A program made the position numbers and the translations under genes. Below the pieces are notes generated by a model. The model worked only from the letters and a program-made list of their open reading frames with translations, was not told where the DNA came from and did not search any database. This document shows, piece by piece, positions 25,034 through 34,464 of a stretch of 64,000 nucleotides of DNA (positions are counted from its first letter, which is position 1; every line of letters begins with the position of its first letter). This DNA is from Phycisphaerae bacterium RAS1 (GTDB taxonomy: Bacteria > Planctomycetota > Phycisphaerae > UBA1845 > Fen-1342), in NCBI GenBank assembly GCA_007859745.1, contig SMLU01000002.1, positions 674,942 through 738,941 of the forward strand, read 5' to 3'.

Positions 25034-26554
25034 TCAATACGCCTTTGCCATCACCACGCGTTTCCGGCTCGGCTGGCCGCTCATCACGCACGTGCCCGCC
25101 TCGTCCGGCGCGTCCAGCGGGATGCAGCGAACCGTGACGCCCAGCTCGTCCTTGAGCTGCGGCTCGATCCCGGCTTCCAGGTTGAAATGACACATCGCAA
25201 AGCCGCCGTGAATCTCAGGCTTGTCGGCGTTTTTCGGAGTGAAGTAGTCGTATAGGTCTTTCTTCGAGTCGATTCGCCGCGTGTTGTCGTCGCGCAGCTT
25301 GCGGGCCCGGGCCAGCAGGCCGGCCTGCATCTCGTCCAGCAGCTTCGCCACGCCCGCGACAAACTCCGCCCGCGGCTGGCCATACTTCTCCTTCGGTCCC
25401 TTGTCGCGCCGGCCGACGAAGACCGAATCCGACGCGATGTCGCGCCCACCAATTTCCAGGCGGATCGGCACGCCCCGCTTGATCCACTCCCAGGCCTTGT
25501 CACCGCCGCGACCCTCGCGCGCGTCAACCTCGACCACGAGCGGCCGGCCATCGTAGCTTGCCGCCAGCAGCTCCGCCGCCAGCTTGTGGCAATAGTCGAG
25601 CACCTGGGCCGCGTTTTCCTCGCGCGTGATCGGGAGAATTGCGATATGGGCCGGCGCGAGCCTCGGCGGGCAGACCAATCCGTCGTCGTCGCTGTGCGCC
25701 ATGATCATCGCGCCCACCAGCCGCGTGGAGACGCCCCACGACGTGGTCCAGGCATATTCCTGCTTGCCCTCCGGCCCGAGGAACTTGATGTCGCTGGCCT
25801 TGGCGAAATTCTGCCCGAGGAAGTGCGACGTGCCCGCTTGCAGCGCCTTGCGGTCCTGCATCATGGCCTCGATACAATACGTATCGACCGCGCCCGGGAA
25901 GCGCTCCATCGGCGTCTTCAGCCCCTTGATCACCGGCACTGCGAGATATTGCTCGGCGAATGTTGCGTAAACATCGAGCATGCGCAGCGTTTCTTCCTCG
26001 GCCTCCTGCCGGGTGGCGTGGGCGGTATGCCCTTCCTGCCACAGGAATTCGGCGGTGCGCAGGAACATGCGCGTGCGCAGCTCCCAGCGGACGATATTGG
26101 CCCACTGGTTGATGAGCAGCGGCAGGTCGCGGTAGCTCTGCACCCAGCGGGCGAAGGAGTCGCCGATGATCGTCTCGCTGGTCGGCCGCACGACCAGCGG
26201 CTCGTCGAGCTTGCCGGTCGGCACGAGCTTGCCGTCCGGGCCGGCTTCGAGCCGATGATGCGTAACGACGGCACACTCCTTGGCGAAGCCCTCCACGTGC
26301 TCGGCTTCTTTTTCGAGGAAGCTGAGCGGGATGAAGAGCGGGAAGTAGGCGTTCTTGTGGCCGGTGGCCTTGAACATGCCGTCGAGCACGCGCTGGATGT
26401 TCTCCCACAGCGCGTAGCCCCAGGGCTTGATCACCATGCAGCCGCGGACGGGCGAGTTCTCGGCCAGGTCGGCGGCCTTGATGACCTGCTGGTACCACTC
26501 CGGGTAGTCGTCGGCGCGGGTGGGCGTGATGGCAGTTTGCGGTGCTTTGGCCAT
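25034..26554 (-). CDS. proS: Prolyl-tRNA synthetase, archaeal/eukaryote-like (type 3)
   Basis: This 506-residue class II synthetase charges tRNA-Pro with proline. It has the short type-3 architecture without the long editing insertion of the E. coli enzyme: DYPEWYQQVIKAADLAENSP at the start, motif 2-like LLINQWANIVRWELRTRMFLR, the FLWQEGHTAHAT block, motif 3 region (GAMIMAHSDDDGLVCPPRLAP), and an anticodon-binding domain followed by the zinc-binding-like C-terminal domain ending in a Tyr (VVMAKAY). The start at 26554 has an AGGA upstream. An insertion sequence lies immediately upstream of its promoter region. Confidence 0.95.
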   Translation of the reverse strand: MAKAPQTAITPTRADDYPEWYQQVIKAADLAENSPVRGCMVIKPWGYALWENIQRVLDGMFKATGHKNAYFPLFIPLSFLEKEAEHVEGFAKECAVVTHHRLEAGPDGKLVPTGKLDEPLVVRPTSETIIGDSFARWVQSYRDLPLLINQWANIVRWELRTRMFLRTAEFLWQEGHTAHATRQEAEEETLRMLDVYATFAEQYLAVPVIKGLKTPMERFPGAVDTYCIEAMMQDRKALQAGTSHFLGQNFAKASDIKFLGPEGKQEYAWTTSWGVSTRLVGAMIMAHSDDDGLVCPPRLAPAHIAILPITREENAAQVLDYCHKLAAELLAASYDGRPLVVEVDAREGRGGDKAWEWIKRGVPIRLEIGGRDIASDSVFVGRRDKGPKEKYGQPRAEFVAGVAKLLDEMQAGLLARARKLRDDNTRRIDSKKDLYDYFTPKNADKPEIHGGFAMCHFNLEAGIEPQLKDELGVTVRCIPLDAPDEAGTCVMSGQPSRKRVVMAKAY

Positions 26555-26663
26555 GTGTCCTATCCGTCTGCATTCGCTTGACGCGGGTCGGAAGCAAAAG
26601 ACCGATAGTGTAGCAGACTCCGGGCCGCGCGGCCGAGTGAGCTTTGGGAACTGGTGAAGTTGG

Positions 26664-28077
26664 GGGTCGGCATCAACTTAGTGGGTAGTTTTCAGGCGAC
26701 CCTGGCTAACGGTCGCGTGTTCCAGACGCGCTCCCAGTCGCTGTTGAGGTGGGCGACGCGGAGCGAGAGGACGTTTTGGGATCCGGCCTTGGACCAGCGC
26801 ATTCCGCAGCGTTTCATCCGCAGGGCGACCACGTGCTTGCAGGCCGCTTCGACCCGGCCCGAGCCGATGTCCAGGCCCATCTCTCGGAAGCGGTCATAGG
26901 CCAATCGATCGTCCTGGTTCTCGATGTAGGTGATCAGGGCTTGTAACGCCGCCCGCTTGTTCTTGGCGCGCGTGCCGCAGCGCTCGGCCTTCAACTGGTC
27001 GAGAATCGCGCGCACCTGCCCGTCCCACAGCAGCGTTTCGATCGATTTCACCCAGCTCGCCGTTTCCGGCGTTTGCTCGCCCCCCAGGGCCCGCCCGCAG
27101 GTCCACACGTGCTCCATCGCGTGATACCAGTCCACGATGCAGACCGCCTCTTTCAACAACCCGCCGATGTGCTCCCAGATCCACCGCGCCCCGTCGCCCA
27201 GCAGCACCACGCGCCGGGCCCGCTCCAGGCCGCAGCGACAGGCCAATTCCCAGACAAACGACACGAACGCCGCCGCGCCTTCAAACCGCACCCCGTAGCG
27301 CACTTCGCGATCCACGCCGGCGGGCTGGCCGGGCTGATCCCAATAGCACGCCACGCACTTGGCTTCGTGCCAGCCGTCCGCCTGGTGCACCTGCACGCCG
27401 TCCACGGTCACATAGAACGTCTCCGGCGACGCCTCCGCCGGCGGCGCTTTCCACTCCGCCATGGCCGCGGCCCGCTGCTGCTCCTGCTGCGCCGCCACCC
27501 CGCCCACCCGCTCCGTCAGCCGCTCAATCGTCGCTTCGCTCAGCCGCTGACCGGTCAGCGCGTACAACGTGGACGCGGCGCTGGCAAACGTGTTCTCAAT
27601 CCCCAAGAGCGCCGCCGCCTTCGCCAGACCGACGCTCTCGGCCCCCGCCCCCAACCCCACCCGCTCGTCGTACGGCAACGCCGACCGGCCGCAAGACCGG
27701 CAGCGGTAGTACGCACGCCGAATCCCGATCTGACCCATCTGCGTCGCAATCAGCTTGGGCCGCTGATCCACAAACCGCTGCGCCCCGCCGCACCCGCACA
27801 CCCGGCTGGTTCCCTCATACCCCAGCTTCTGCCGCCCCAAATGAAGCTCGACCGCTCTTGCCCCGATCCGCCGAACCGCCTCCAGAACCGCCGTTTCCAC
27901 CTGCGTCAGATCGTCCGACAGAATCGCCCCATCCTCCCCGCAAAACGCCAACACCTGCTCGGCAACGCTGGTAAGATCCACGTTTGGCCCTCCTTGGCCA
28001 ATGGCTCGCTCAAACTCCACGCCATTGAAACCGAGGACAGGGCCTTTGTCTTTTACCCACTAAGTTGATGCCGACCC
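26664..28077 (-). mobile_element. Intact ISKra4-family insertion sequence
   Basis: The element is bounded by perfect 24-base terminal inverted repeats (26664-26687 and 28054-28077) that begin GGGTCGGCATC. It is flanked by a 9-base direct repeat TGAAGTTGG at 26655-26663 and 28078-28086, a target-site duplication. Total length is 1414 bases with one transposase gene on the minus strand. Perfect ends and target duplication indicate recent insertion and likely activity. It landed in the arm of a palindromic repeat. Confidence 0.93.
26692..28020 (-). CDS. ISKra4-family transposase
   Basis: This 442-residue transposase catalyses movement of the element. It has a zinc-finger-like N-terminal part (CGCGGAQRF ... 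YYRCRSCGRSALPYDE) and a DDE-type catalytic core: VTVDGVQVH (first Asp, about residue 207), LLGDGARWIWEH (about 272, second Asp region) and the C-terminal block SGRVEAACKHVVALRMKRCGMRW, characteristic of ISKra4/ISAzba1 enzymes. The gene is complete and has no frameshift. Confidence 0.93.
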   Translation of the reverse strand: MEFERAIGQGGPNVDLTSVAEQVLAFCGEDGAILSDDLTQVETAVLEAVRRIGARAVELHLGRQKLGYEGTSRVCGCGGAQRFVDQRPKLIATQMGQIGIRRAYYRCRSCGRSALPYDERVGLGAGAESVGLAKAAALLGIENTFASAASTLYALTGQRLSEATIERLTERVGGVAAQQEQQRAAAMAEWKAPPAEASPETFYVTVDGVQVHQADGWHEAKCVACYWDQPGQPAGVDREVRYGVRFEGAAAFVSFVWELACRCGLERARRVVLLGDGARWIWEHIGGLLKEAVCIVDWYHAMEHVWTCGRALGGEQTPETASWVKSIETLLWDGQVRAILDQLKAERCGTRAKNKRAALQALITYIENQDDRLAYDRFREMGLDIGSGRVEAACKHVVALRMKRCGMRWSKAGSQNVLSLRVAHLNSDWERVWNTRPLARVA

Positions 28078-28084
28078 TGAAGTT

Positions 28085-28182
28085 GGCACTGGTCGGTGTT
28101 GGGTGCCATGCCCACGGCCTTTGTGTGGGCATGCCGACGCAAAGGCCGTCGGCATGGCACCCACCAACAAACTTGACCAGTA
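28085..28182. repeat. Palindromic repeat split by the insertion sequence (family L)
   Basis: Arms GGGTGCCATGCCCACGGCCT and AAAGGCCGTCGGCATGGCAC form a large hairpin. The outer part of its left arm (ACTGGTGAAGTTGG) lies on the far side of the insertion sequence at about 26650-26663, so the IS inserted within this repeat. Confidence 0.75.
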
Positions 28183-28197
28183 CCTGAAGTCCGACAT

Positions 28198-29133
28198 TCA
28201 CTGCGGAATTGCGCTGCGAAGCTGCGTGATGAACTCGCGGCAGGCGGATTCGACGTCGCGCAGCCAGTCGCCGCCCTTCGAGGCGGCGCTGCCCGTCTTC
28301 TCATAGGCGAAAATCACCGAGCGCGACGCGTTGACGATCGCGCCGCGGCCGCCGGGAAGAAAGCACGCCTTGCAGTCGGCGGCCGTTGCACCTTGTGCGC
28401 CGAAACCGGGGACCAGGAATATCGCATGCGGCAAGGCCGCGCGCACAGCGACCGTCGTAGCCGCGTCCTTGGGCGCGACGACCGCGCCGACGCAGGACAG
28501 CCCGCATCGGCCGAGCAGCTCCGGCGCTGATCCCCACGCATGTACGAGCGCGGCCATGTGGCGATAGAACGGCACGCCCGCCGCAGCGGCTCCGCCTGCG
28601 AATTCATGGACTTCATCCGCGGCGGGGTCGGATGGACGAACCAGCACGAACACTCCGCGGCCCGGAGCGCGGCCGGCGTCGATGAACGGCTGCACGGCGC
28701 CGCGGCCGAGATAACCGGCGAGCGTCACGGCGTCGGCCACGCGGGCCGGATCGAGCTCGAACGCCGGCTGGTCCAAATGACCGCGTGCGTAGAGCCGCGC
28801 GGTCGAGCCGATGTCGCCGCGCTTCACGTCGCCAATGACCAGCAGCCCGCGCGCGTGGGCGTGCGCGATGACGCGAAAATAAGCGGCGACGCCGAATTCG
28901 TAGAAGGCTTCGAAGAACGCGGAGTTGATCTTGACCGCGGGAACCAGCGGGGCCACCGCGTCGATGACTTCACGGCAAAACGCCTCGATCGCTGCGGCGG
29001 CGGAGTCCGGCGCGGCGGCGCTCGCGCGCAGAAGCGGCGGCAGTCGCTCGATCAGCGGATCAAGTCCGACCACCGCCGGTGTGTTGCGGGCCGCGATGGC
29101 AGCCGTCAGCCGGTCGGCGAAATGCGGCGGCAT
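28198..29133 (-). CDS. pyrF: Orotidine 5'-phosphate decarboxylase (type 2)
   Basis: This enzyme decarboxylates OMP to UMP, the last step of de novo pyrimidine synthesis. The 311-residue length and the motifs GLDP (23-26), VKINSAFFEAFYEFG (68-81) and the catalytic GDVKRGDIG (101-109) identify the longer type 2 (mycobacterial-like) form. The phosphate-binding end (LPGGRGAIVNASRSVIFAYE) is present. It lies just downstream (49 bases after the preceding stop... same strand) of the H1-like gene and could be cotranscribed with it. Confidence 0.93.
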   Translation of the reverse strand: MPPHFADRLTAAIAARNTPAVVGLDPLIERLPPLLRASAAAPDSAAAAIEAFCREVIDAVAPLVPAVKINSAFFEAFYEFGVAAYFRVIAHAHARGLLVIGDVKRGDIGSTARLYARGHLDQPAFELDPARVADAVTLAGYLGRGAVQPFIDAGRAPGRGVFVLVRPSDPAADEVHEFAGGAAAAGVPFYRHMAALVHAWGSAPELLGRCGLSCVGAVVAPKDAATTVAVRAALPHAIFLVPGFGAQGATAADCKACFLPGGRGAIVNASRSVIFAYEKTGSAASKGGDWLRDVESACREFITQLRSAIPQ

Positions 29134-29148
29134 TCCGGCGCTCCGCGG

Positions 29149-29571
29149 CTATTCGTCTTCCGCGTCGTCGTCGGCGTCGTCGGCCTCATCGTCGTCGGCT
29201 TCGCCTTCGGCCGCCGGCTCGTCATCGAAGGCGTCGCCGGCGCGCGCGCCGCCGGCCTCGCCCTCATCCGGGTCGAAGAGCGACGGTCCCTTGCTCGCCG
29301 GCGCTGCACCGGCTGCTGGCGCGACGGGCACGGTCGGCGGGCTGGTCATCGGCGCGGCCGGCGCGGGCGCCGGCTTGGGCGGCGGAGCGGGCCGGGGCGC
29401 CGGTTTGGCCGCAACCGGCTTGACGGCTGCGGTCTTCTTGACCGGCTTGGCCTTTTTCATCGCCGTCTTCATCGCCTTTTTCTTGGGCGCCTTCGCGGTT
29501 TTCTTGGCGACCTTGCGAGCGGGCTTCTTCTTGGCGGCTTTCTTCGCGGCTTTCGCCTTCTTTTTGGCCAT
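29149..29571 (-). CDS. Histone H1-like basic protein with an acidic tail
   Basis: This 140-residue protein starts with about 50 residues of Lys/Ala repeats (AKKKAKAAKKAAKKKPARKV), then Ala/Pro-rich sequence, and ends in a run of Asp/Glu (EADDDEADDADDDAEDE). The basic half resembles the C-terminal domain of histone H1 found in bacterial H1-like nucleoid proteins, so DNA binding is probable. The acidic tail is unusual and might modulate binding. The ATG at 29571 has AGAGGA upstream; the open frame continues upstream only through repeats. It precedes pyrF by 15 bases. Confidence 0.7.
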   Translation of the reverse strand: MAKKKAKAAKKAAKKKPARKVAKKTAKAPKKKAMKTAMKKAKPVKKTAAVKPVAAKPAPRPAPPPKPAPAPAAPMTSPPTVPVAPAAGAAPASKGPSLFDPDEGEAGGARAGDAFDDEPAAEGEADDDEADDADDDAEDE

Positions 29572-30047
29572 GGCGCATCCTCTTGGACTTGTTTTGCAGG
29601 CCCGTGCGTCGAGCCGATGCCGCGCGACGCCCTGCGGGTGCGCGGGAATTATGCGCCAGCGGAGCGGCGTCAACAACACCTTGCGGCGCGCGGCGACAAA
29701 TTCTCGCGCCGTGGAGAAGGCGATGCAGGCGGGAGAGCCTGTGAACTTCTTTGGGTGGAATGGGCATCTTGCCCGTTCTTGAAACTGCGGGAGCGGGCGA
29801 GACGCCCGTCCCACCCGAATGCGGGGACGGGCGAGATGCCCGTCCCACCCGAATGCGGGGACGGGCGAGACGCCCGTCCCACCCAAAATTCCCCCCGGGT
29901 CGGACGAGCGCGGTTCCTGCGCCGGGTTAAAGGGAGGACACCTTATCCGGCGAAAGGATGCGGACGGGGCCGGCGTGGCGTCCGCGCCGATTCATTGCCC
30001 AGGCTCATCTCGGGCCGCGCAACGACCTGGAAATCTTGGAGAACTGC
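29572..30047. other. Divergent gap with family D repeats
   Basis: No gene is supported between the H1-like gene (minus) and the large lipoprotein (plus). Promoters for both must lie here. The middle is filled by the family D array; I see nothing else definite. Confidence 0.5.
29753..29884. repeat. Array of four family D palindromes
   Basis: One GGGTGGAATGGGCATCTTGC unit is followed by three GAGCGGGCGAGACGCCCGTC-type units at intervals of about 32 bases (29790-29884). The units are nearly identical, indicating recent tandem growth. Confidence 0.9.
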
Positions 30048-32843
30048 ATGTCGAGACTGCTGCACCTGTCCGCGCTCGCCGCGCTGACGCTCGCCCTCAT
30101 CGTGGGGTGCCCCTTCGCCCCTACGGACACCGGTGGAGACGATAACACCGGCGGATCGAACAACGGTGGCAACACCGGCGGCACAAATAATAATGACAAC
30201 ACCGGAACCGGTTCCGGCGGTGATGTCTCCGATTCCGCATTCAGCTTTGACGGTACCGCCAGCGGATCGGTGAGCACGTCCAGCTCGACCGACGCCAGCG
30301 ACGGCGTTCAGACCGCTCGCCGCAAGTCGGACTTCCGCGCCCTGTCCAACGACGCCGCGGCCTGGCTGGAAGACCTGGACGGGCACCGCCTGCTCAACGC
30401 CGACGGCGAGCCCTTCGCGGAGTTGTCGGTCAACGACGACGGCACTTTCGACATCATCGAGGCGCCGGTCGGCGTGCATTTTGTCATCGCGGCCGATCTG
30501 GACGGCGACGGCAAGGCCGACATGTGGACCATCATCATCATTCCGAAGAACGAGAATGACGACGCCGGCGAGGTCGGCGACGTGGTGTGCGACCCGCTCA
30601 GCACGCTGGCGTTCATCAAGTTGTCGTTCGCGCTGGAGCAGCTCGGGCTGACCTTCGAGGACCTGGGAACGGACGCGGCGTCGGTCATCGGCCGCATCCG
30701 CGACGCGTACGAGCACCTTTTCACCGAGTCAGGCATCCTGGACGAGATCACGCTGGACGACATCCTCGGCCTCTCGCCTGAAGAGCTGGCCGACCTGTTT
30801 GATTCGCTGATCCCCGACAATGCCCGCCGCGCGTTCAAGATGATCGTCGGCCACATTCAACTGGCCCAGGCGGAAGCGCTCAGCGACGTGATCGTCAGCG
30901 CGGCCCAGATTCTGATCGAAGGCGGCTTCGCCGTCGCGGATGATCCGGGCGGCGTCGATCTGTCGGTCCTGGGCAACCTGGACGGCGTGTCGCAGTTCAC
31001 GTTCAACGACTTCCAGGGCATGATGAACGACACCGGCGACGGCCAGACGCAGCTCGACCGTCCGCGGCCGATCATCTACGTCAGCACGGTGAGCGAAGCC
31101 AATCGCAACTTCCCCGAAGCGGACAACACCAACCGCCACAAGGGCCCGATCATCTCCGAGCACGTCCTGGCGCGGCTGGCCGCCCTCTACAACGAAGGCA
31201 AGACCATCACGCTCAACGAGCTCTATGACCTGATCGTCAGCGTCGAGGACGGCATGGGCGTGCGCTTCCGCTATCACCGTCCGCGCGGTCCGGGCATGCC
31301 GCCGATCGACGTCTTCCCGACCGAAAACGGCGAAGGCGAAGAGATCGACATGACCGACCTGATCAATTTCATCAACAGCCACAACCTCGGCGACCCGAAT
31401 CCCGAGACGTTTGAAGCCAACCGGGCGGCGATCCGGCAGCGCGTCGCGTCCTTCCTGGCGCACACCGCCCGGCCGACGATCGAGCAGCTCTTCAACGGCT
31501 TCATGATTGATCCGATTCCGACCATCGAGACCTACGCCGACTACATCCGCGCCCAGACGGCCCACCTGCCCTTCAGCCGCAGCGGTCCGGCCGAGCTGTT
31601 CGTGGTCGCGACGGACGACCCGTTCCAGAACGGCGACGCCGAAGCGGTCACGGTGGATCTTGAGTTCGGCGACAGCGGCGAAGTGGTGAAGGTGACCTAC
31701 AACACGGAAGGCGCCGGCGGCTGGTGGCTGAGCTACGGCAAGCCGATCGAAGAAGGCAATCTGGTGCTCTTCCTGAACACCGCCAACGGCAAGCCGCTGC
31801 ACGACTTCCGCGGGCAGCCGCTGTGGGTCAACATGAACTCGACCAAGTTCGAGGGTGTTGACGGCCAGTCGTTCTTCGATTCGTTCACCGTCACCGAGAC
31901 GAACTGGCCCGGCGCTCCGGCGCTGCGCGTGCCGAATCCGGACTTCAACCCGGACGAGCCGGCCGACCCGGAGACCAACCCGGTGGACCACCGCGTTCTG
32001 GTACTGATGACGGCGCCGCGCGATGGCACACCGATCCGCGTGAACTTCTCGGAAGGCGTCGCGACCTACGACGAGGCCGGCCAGTACTACATGCTCTTCG
32101 TGCCCGAGACGCCGACGGACGGGTCGTTCGGGCTGATCAGCGAGGACGGCCAGCTCCTGCTCGCCGATCCGAGCGATCCCGACGCGCGTCAGCTTGTTTT
32201 CCCGGTGGACGTGCAGGGCATCACGATTGAGCAGGTCTCGCACACGCGCGTGTTCGGCATCTCGACGCCCAACCCCGGCTACGACGCGGACGGCGCGCCG
32301 TATTACGACGACATCAACGGCAACGATGTCGAGGACGAGGGCGAGCCGCGCTTCGACTTCCGGCCGTTCCTGCACAACCCGAATGACTGGCGCTCGACGC
32401 GCATTGAGCACTACTACCGCCGCGCCGACTTCGGCGGCTTCGTGACGCCGGCCGACGTGGACTTCGCCTCCGAGACGCCGATGACGCTGGACGACGTCGA
32501 GCTGGTGGCGCGCGAGCTGAAGCCGCGGGCCAACGCGTTCCTGTACGGACGGCCGAACGTGACGATCAACCTGATCACGGCGTTCGTCGATCCGGACTTC
32601 TTTGACGGGACGCACTCGCTGACGGGCGAGACGCGCATCAACCCGTTTGCGGCGCTGGCGATCCTGAACCTCGTGTTCGACAGCATCCACAACGTGACGG
32701 CGCTGATCGACTACGACGGCCCGGGGCCGCTGCCGGCGCGGGAAGAGCTGATCAACGCCGACCTGTGGGTCGTGCCGATCGGCGATCCGGTCAACCTGAT
32801 GGTGGACGGCTTCGAGTCGCGCGCCAGCGTCGGGACGAACTGA
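30048..32843 (+). CDS. Large lipoprotein of unknown function
   Basis: This 931-residue protein has a signal peptide with lipobox LIVGC and is then Gly/Asn/Thr-rich for about 40 residues (a flexible linker, GGSNNGGNTGGTNNNDN). Asp-rich calcium-binding-like loops occur at about residue 150 (DLDGDGKADMW) and 755 (DINGNDVEDEGEP). The rest has many short beta and helical segments but no catalytic domain I recognise. It is probably anchored in a membrane and faces the periplasm. The ATG at 30048 has GGAG upstream. Low frame interruption and normal codon use suggest a real, expressed gene. Confidence 0.7.
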   Translation: MSRLLHLSALAALTLALIVGCPFAPTDTGGDDNTGGSNNGGNTGGTNNNDNTGTGSGGDVSDSAFSFDGTASGSVSTSSSTDASDGVQTARRKSDFRALSNDAAAWLEDLDGHRLLNADGEPFAELSVNDDGTFDIIEAPVGVHFVIAADLDGDGKADMWTIIIIPKNENDDAGEVGDVVCDPLSTLAFIKLSFALEQLGLTFEDLGTDAASVIGRIRDAYEHLFTESGILDEITLDDILGLSPEELADLFDSLIPDNARRAFKMIVGHIQLAQAEALSDVIVSAAQILIEGGFAVADDPGGVDLSVLGNLDGVSQFTFNDFQGMMNDTGDGQTQLDRPRPIIYVSTVSEANRNFPEADNTNRHKGPIISEHVLARLAALYNEGKTITLNELYDLIVSVEDGMGVRFRYHRPRGPGMPPIDVFPTENGEGEEIDMTDLINFINSHNLGDPNPETFEANRAAIRQRVASFLAHTARPTIEQLFNGFMIDPIPTIETYADYIRAQTAHLPFSRSGPAELFVVATDDPFQNGDAEAVTVDLEFGDSGEVVKVTYNTEGAGGWWLSYGKPIEEGNLVLFLNTANGKPLHDFRGQPLWVNMNSTKFEGVDGQSFFDSFTVTETNWPGAPALRVPNPDFNPDEPADPETNPVDHRVLVLMTAPRDGTPIRVNFSEGVATYDEAGQYYMLFVPETPTDGSFGLISEDGQLLLADPSDPDARQLVFPVDVQGITIEQVSHTRVFGISTPNPGYDADGAPYYDDINGNDVEDEGEPRFDFRPFLHNPNDWRSTRIEHYYRRADFGGFVTPADVDFASETPMTLDDVELVARELKPRANAFLYGRPNVTINLITAFVDPDFFDGTHSLTGETRINPFAALAILNLVFDSIHNVTALIDYDGPGPLPAREELINADLWVVPIGDPVNLMVDGFESRASVGTN

Positions 32844-32908
32844 CGCAGGTCGCGATGGTGGCATGCTCTCGCGTACTCCGCGTGAGCATGCCGCTCGGCT
32901 CGTGACGA

Positions 32909-33002
32909 TCAGAACGCGAAGCGCAAGCGAGCGCCCGGACTGCGACGGTCCTGATTCAGGGACCGCTCCGCTCCGGGCGCTCGCTTGCGCTGCGCGTTCT
33001 GA
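32909..33002. repeat. Inverted repeat pair, family H, ending the MFS gene
   Basis: Same family as 14907-14998. The minus-strand MFS transporter frame ends inside it, so its last 16 residues (RIRTRSASERPERSGP) are repeat-encoded. Confidence 0.85.
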
Positions 33003-34338
33003 TGCGTTTCTCCGGCCAGAGGGCCAGCATCGCCGCTGAACCCGCACACGCCGCGCCAAACAGAAACATCGCCGCCGCCCCGGCGCGGTCCCAGAGCACG
33101 CCCGCCGCAACGCTCGCCAGCAGCGACACAAGCCCGCTCGCCAGGTGATACACGCCCAGCGCCGTCCCGCGCCGCGATTTCGGCGCGTGATCGACGACCA
33201 GCGCTTTCCCGACGCCGTCGGTCAGCGCCATGTACCCGCCATAGAGCGCCAGCAGCGGCCAGATGCTCGCCGCGTCGCTCCAGGCGAAACCCGCATAGAC
33301 GAGCGTGTACACGGCCCATCCCACGCCGATCACGCGCCAGCGCCCGAGCCGATCGCTCAGCGCGCCCGCCGGATAGGCCAACACGGCATAGACGATGTTG
33401 TAGAGCGCATAGGCCAGCACCACGCCCCACGCCGATACGCCGACGTCCCGTACGCGCAGCAGCAGAAACGTATCGCTCGAATTCGCCAGCGAAAACAGCA
33501 GCATCACGCCCACCGTCTTCCAGTATGCCGGAGCAAAGCCGGGTCGCATGGGCGATGCGCCGTGGGGAGTGCGGGCCTCTGGCCCGCCAGCTCGGTCGTC
33601 TGGTCCGCCGGTGTGGGCGGGACGCCCGCACTCCCCGGTTTGAGCGGTTTTGCGTGACGCATCGCCCGAGCCGCTATCGCGGACCATGAACGTGAGGGCC
33701 AGTGAAATCAGCCCCAGCCCCGCCGCAACGCCGAACACGATGCGATAGGCGCGCGCGTCGTCCGATCGCACCGAATGCGCCGCCGGCGAAGTTGCGCTGG
33801 CCTCCGCCGTCCCCGCGAGCCACCACATCAACGCCGCCGCCAGAAGTACGCCGACCAGCGCTCCCGCCGTGTCCATGGCGCGATGCAGCCCGAACGCCCG
33901 CCCGCGCAGCTCCGCGGGCGTCGCGTCGGCGATCAATGCGTCGCGCGGGCTGGAGCGCAGCCCCTTCCCCAGACGATCGACGAGCCGGCCTGTCAGCACC
34001 ATCGGCCACGCCGTCGCCGCGGCGAGCAACGCCTTGCCCACCACCGGCAGACCGTAGCCCACACGGACGAACGGCACGCGTCGCCACAGATCGCTGCGCC
34101 AACCGGCCCACGCGGTCGCGAACGCGACGATGAGTGCCGCCGCCCCCTCGATGCCGCCCATGGTGGTCGCACCGACGCCAAGCACGCCGACCACGAAGAG
34201 CGGAATGAGCGAGTAGACCATCTCGCTCGATACGTCGGCGAAGAACGAGACCCAGCCGAGCAGGATCACCGTCCGCGGCAGTCGCGGCGCGGATCGCGGC
34301 TGCTGCGGTGCGGATTGTGGCGGCGGCGTGGGTGTCAT
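32956..34338 (-). CDS. Major facilitator superfamily transporter
   Basis: A 460-residue inner-membrane transporter with about twelve hydrophobic helices. The loop 2-3 type motif (GWRSDLWRRVPFVRVGYG) and DRLGKGLRSSPRDALIAD are characteristic of the MFS subfamily often annotated as multidrug or sugar efflux. A family M palindrome (33562-33636) is inserted in frame in the central cytoplasmic loop between helices 6 and 7, giving TGECGRPAHTGGPDDRAGG. The C-terminus is supplied by a family H repeat. Substrate unknown. Confidence 0.87.
   Translation of the reverse strand: MTPTPPPQSAPQQPRSAPRLPRTVILLGWVSFFADVSSEMVYSLIPLFVVGVLGVGATTMGGIEGAAALIVAFATAWAGWRSDLWRRVPFVRVGYGLPVVGKALLAAATAWPMVLTGRLVDRLGKGLRSSPRDALIADATPAELRGRAFGLHRAMDTAGALVGVLLAAALMWWLAGTAEASATSPAAHSVRSDDARAYRIVFGVAAGLGLISLALTFMVRDSGSGDASRKTAQTGECGRPAHTGGPDDRAGGPEARTPHGASPMRPGFAPAYWKTVGVMLLFSLANSSDTFLLLRVRDVGVSAWGVVLAYALYNIVYAVLAYPAGALSDRLGRWRVIGVGWAVYTLVYAGFAWSDAASIWPLLALYGGYMALTDGVGKALVVDHAPKSRRGTALGVYHLASGLVSLLASVAAGVLWDRAGAAAMFLFGAACAGSAAMLALWPEKRIRTRSASERPERSGP
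33562..33636. repeat. Palindromic repeat (family M) inside the MFS gene
   Basis: Arms GTGGGGAGTGCGGGCCTCTG and its inverse around GGCGGGACGCCCGCACTCCC flank the insertion. It lies in the transporter's central loop, the part of an MFS protein most tolerant of insertions. Confidence 0.8.
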
Positions 34339-34464
34339 TGACGCGGGAGTTTATCCGGCGGCAGCAGGCTCGGGGCAAAGGGCTAATCGGCGTCGATCGG
34401 CTGCGTTTCTTCAGATGCCGGGCGGAGTGACCCGCTCTGAAACCAACGACGAGGAGCCTCGGAC

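Noticed and set aside
29572-29886. N-terminal extension of the H1-like protein through family D repeats
   Set aside because: The extra residues (GGTGVSPVPAFGWDGH) are translated palindromes; the ATG at 29571 has a ribosome-binding site.
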